Origin: an uncultured bacterium
Lineage (GTDB): Bacteria; Planctomycetota; UBA1135; GCA-002686595
DNA: 6,159 bases
Reading direction: 5' to 3'
NCBI GenBank assembly: GCA_902826945.1
Contig: CADEGS010000054.1
Span: forward strand, 14,136 to 20,294
Below are positions 5,445 to 6,159 of this stretch, piece by piece (the stretch's first letter is position 1; every line of letters starts with the position of its first letter). The translations under genes were made by a program, and so were the position numbers. The notes beneath the pieces were generated by a model. It saw nothing but the letters and a program-made list of their open reading frames with translations, had not been told where the DNA came from and did not search any database.

Positions 5445-6159
5445 ATGGATCTCAAGAGCGCCCTCGCGAGCCGGCTCGGGCTCACCGACGTCACGTACAA
5501 GGCGAACCTCGAGAAGGAGCAGCTCTTCCGCGAAGCGCTCGCCAACGATCGCGGCCGCGTGCGCCCGGACGGGCCCGACGACGAGCCGAAGGCGCGCGCG
5601 ACGAAGCTCGGCGCGCGCGGGCCGCTCGTGTACTACACCGACCCGAGCTGCACCGGGCGGCCGGTGCAGGACACGTTCGGCGTCGCCTGGCCCGAGGTCG
5701 AGGACAAGGTGTGGTGGAAGAAGGACTTCCAGCGCTTCGACCCGGGGCACTACCAGGCGCTCCTGAAGCGCGTCGTCGCGCACCTGAACGCGAAGCGCGC
5801 GACGCTGTACGTCAAGGACGTCTTCTGCGGCTGGGACCCGGCCTACGCCGTGCCGTACCGCTTCGTGGGCGAGTACGCCACGCACGCGTTCTTCGCGCAC
5901 AACATGTTCCCGAAGGACGTGCGCGGCGTGACGGACCCCGACGCCAAGCGCTGGACGATGCTCAACGTGCCGTCGTTCCACTGCGAGCCGGAGCGCGACG
6001 GGACCAAGTCGAGGCGCGCGGTGATCCTCGACTTCAAGAACCGCGTCGCGCTGGTCGTCGGCCGCGCCGACTACTGCGGCGTCGTCAAGAAGTCGATGTT
6101 CACGGTGATGAACTACATGCTGCCCGACATGGGGCACCTGTCGATGCACTGCTCGGCCA
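5445..6159 (+). CDS. pckA: Phosphoenolpyruvate carboxykinase (ATP), N-terminal part, cut by window end
   Basis: 238 codons are visible, a little under half of the usual length of about 530 residues. The enzyme converts oxaloacetate plus ATP to phosphoenolpyruvate, CO2 and ADP, the committing cytoplasmic step of gluconeogenesis. Recognition rests on C-T-G-R (69-72), V-K-D-V-F-C-G (123-129), H-N-M-F (152-155), Y-C-G-V-V-K-K (210-216), M-N-Y-M-L-P (222-227) and S-M-H-C-S-A (233-238). By remembered alignment with E. coli PckA, Arg72, Tyr210, Lys216 and His235 match Arg65, Tyr207, Lys213 and His232, and the Tyr-Lys and Lys-His spacings are identical. Two signatures diverge: TGR-S-P-x-D-K reads TGR-P-V-Q-D-T, and Y-x-G-E-x-K-K has Val in place of Glu. 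The P-loop lies beyond the window, so completeness cannot be judged. The ATG start is preferred because it leads directly into the N-terminal helix, although no good ribosome-binding site precedes it. Confidence 0.9.
   Translation, partial: MDLKSALASRLGLTDVTYKANLEKEQLFREALANDRGRVRPDGPDDEPKARATKLGARGPLVYYTDPSCTGRPVQDTFGVAWPEVEDKVWWKKDFQRFDPGHYQALLKRVVAHLNAKRATLYVKDVFCGWDPAYAVPYRFVGEYATHAFFAHNMFPKDVRGVTDPDAKRWTMLNVPSFHCEPERDGTKSRRAVILDFKNRVALVVGRADYCGVVKKSMFTVMNYMLPDMGHLSMHCSA

Overview
This is a very G+C-rich bacterial window (roughly three-quarters G+C by eye) with tightly packed genes, GTG starts and overlapping stop/start codons. Gene content and style fit an environmental, Gram-negative-type bacterium with type IV filaments. 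The secreted-looking HEAT-repeat protein with a W-x-x-W insert, and the pilin-like proteins with D-x-D-G-D-G loops, suggest Planctomycetota or a neighbouring high-GC lineage such as Myxococcota. That placement is inference; no rRNA or marker gene is present.

Layout. On the minus strand, reading from about 3890 down to 153, lies a four-gene, translationally coupled operon. It holds a PilV/GspI-like prepilin, a PilW/GspJ-like prepilin, a PilX-like prepilin with a large C-terminal beta-rich domain, and a HEAT-repeat protein. Each junction overlaps (TGATG, ATGA, GTGA). These look like the minor-pilin (priming/tip) components of a type IV pilus or type II secretion-like filament. The major pilin, motor ATPases, secretin and prepilin peptidase are not in the window.

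A short divergent region (about 3891-4058) separates this operon from a plus-strand extended-SDR nucleotide-sugar epimerase (4059-5036), probably a UDP-GlcNAc/UDP-Glc 4-epimerase for surface polysaccharide synthesis. Its stop codon lies in an inverted repeat shared with the convergent end of a 62-residue zinc-ribbon protein (5065-5253, minus). A second divergent region (5254-5444) leads to the N-terminal 238 codons of an ATP-type phosphoenolpyruvate carboxykinase (5445 to the window end, plus), which is cut off before its P-loop.

The window has no tRNA, rRNA, CRISPR, insertion sequence or phage signal. The most interesting part is the pilin operon: two of the three prepilins carry D-x-D-x-D-G acidic loops that look like calcium-binding sites, one of them with a complete dockerin/EF-hand-like pattern. 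One prepilin has Asp in place of the usual Glu at mature position +5, and the operon ends in a HEAT-repeat protein that is probably exported. The remaining genes look like ordinary chromosomal functions. I see no convincing evidence of a wholly new defence or mobile system here.
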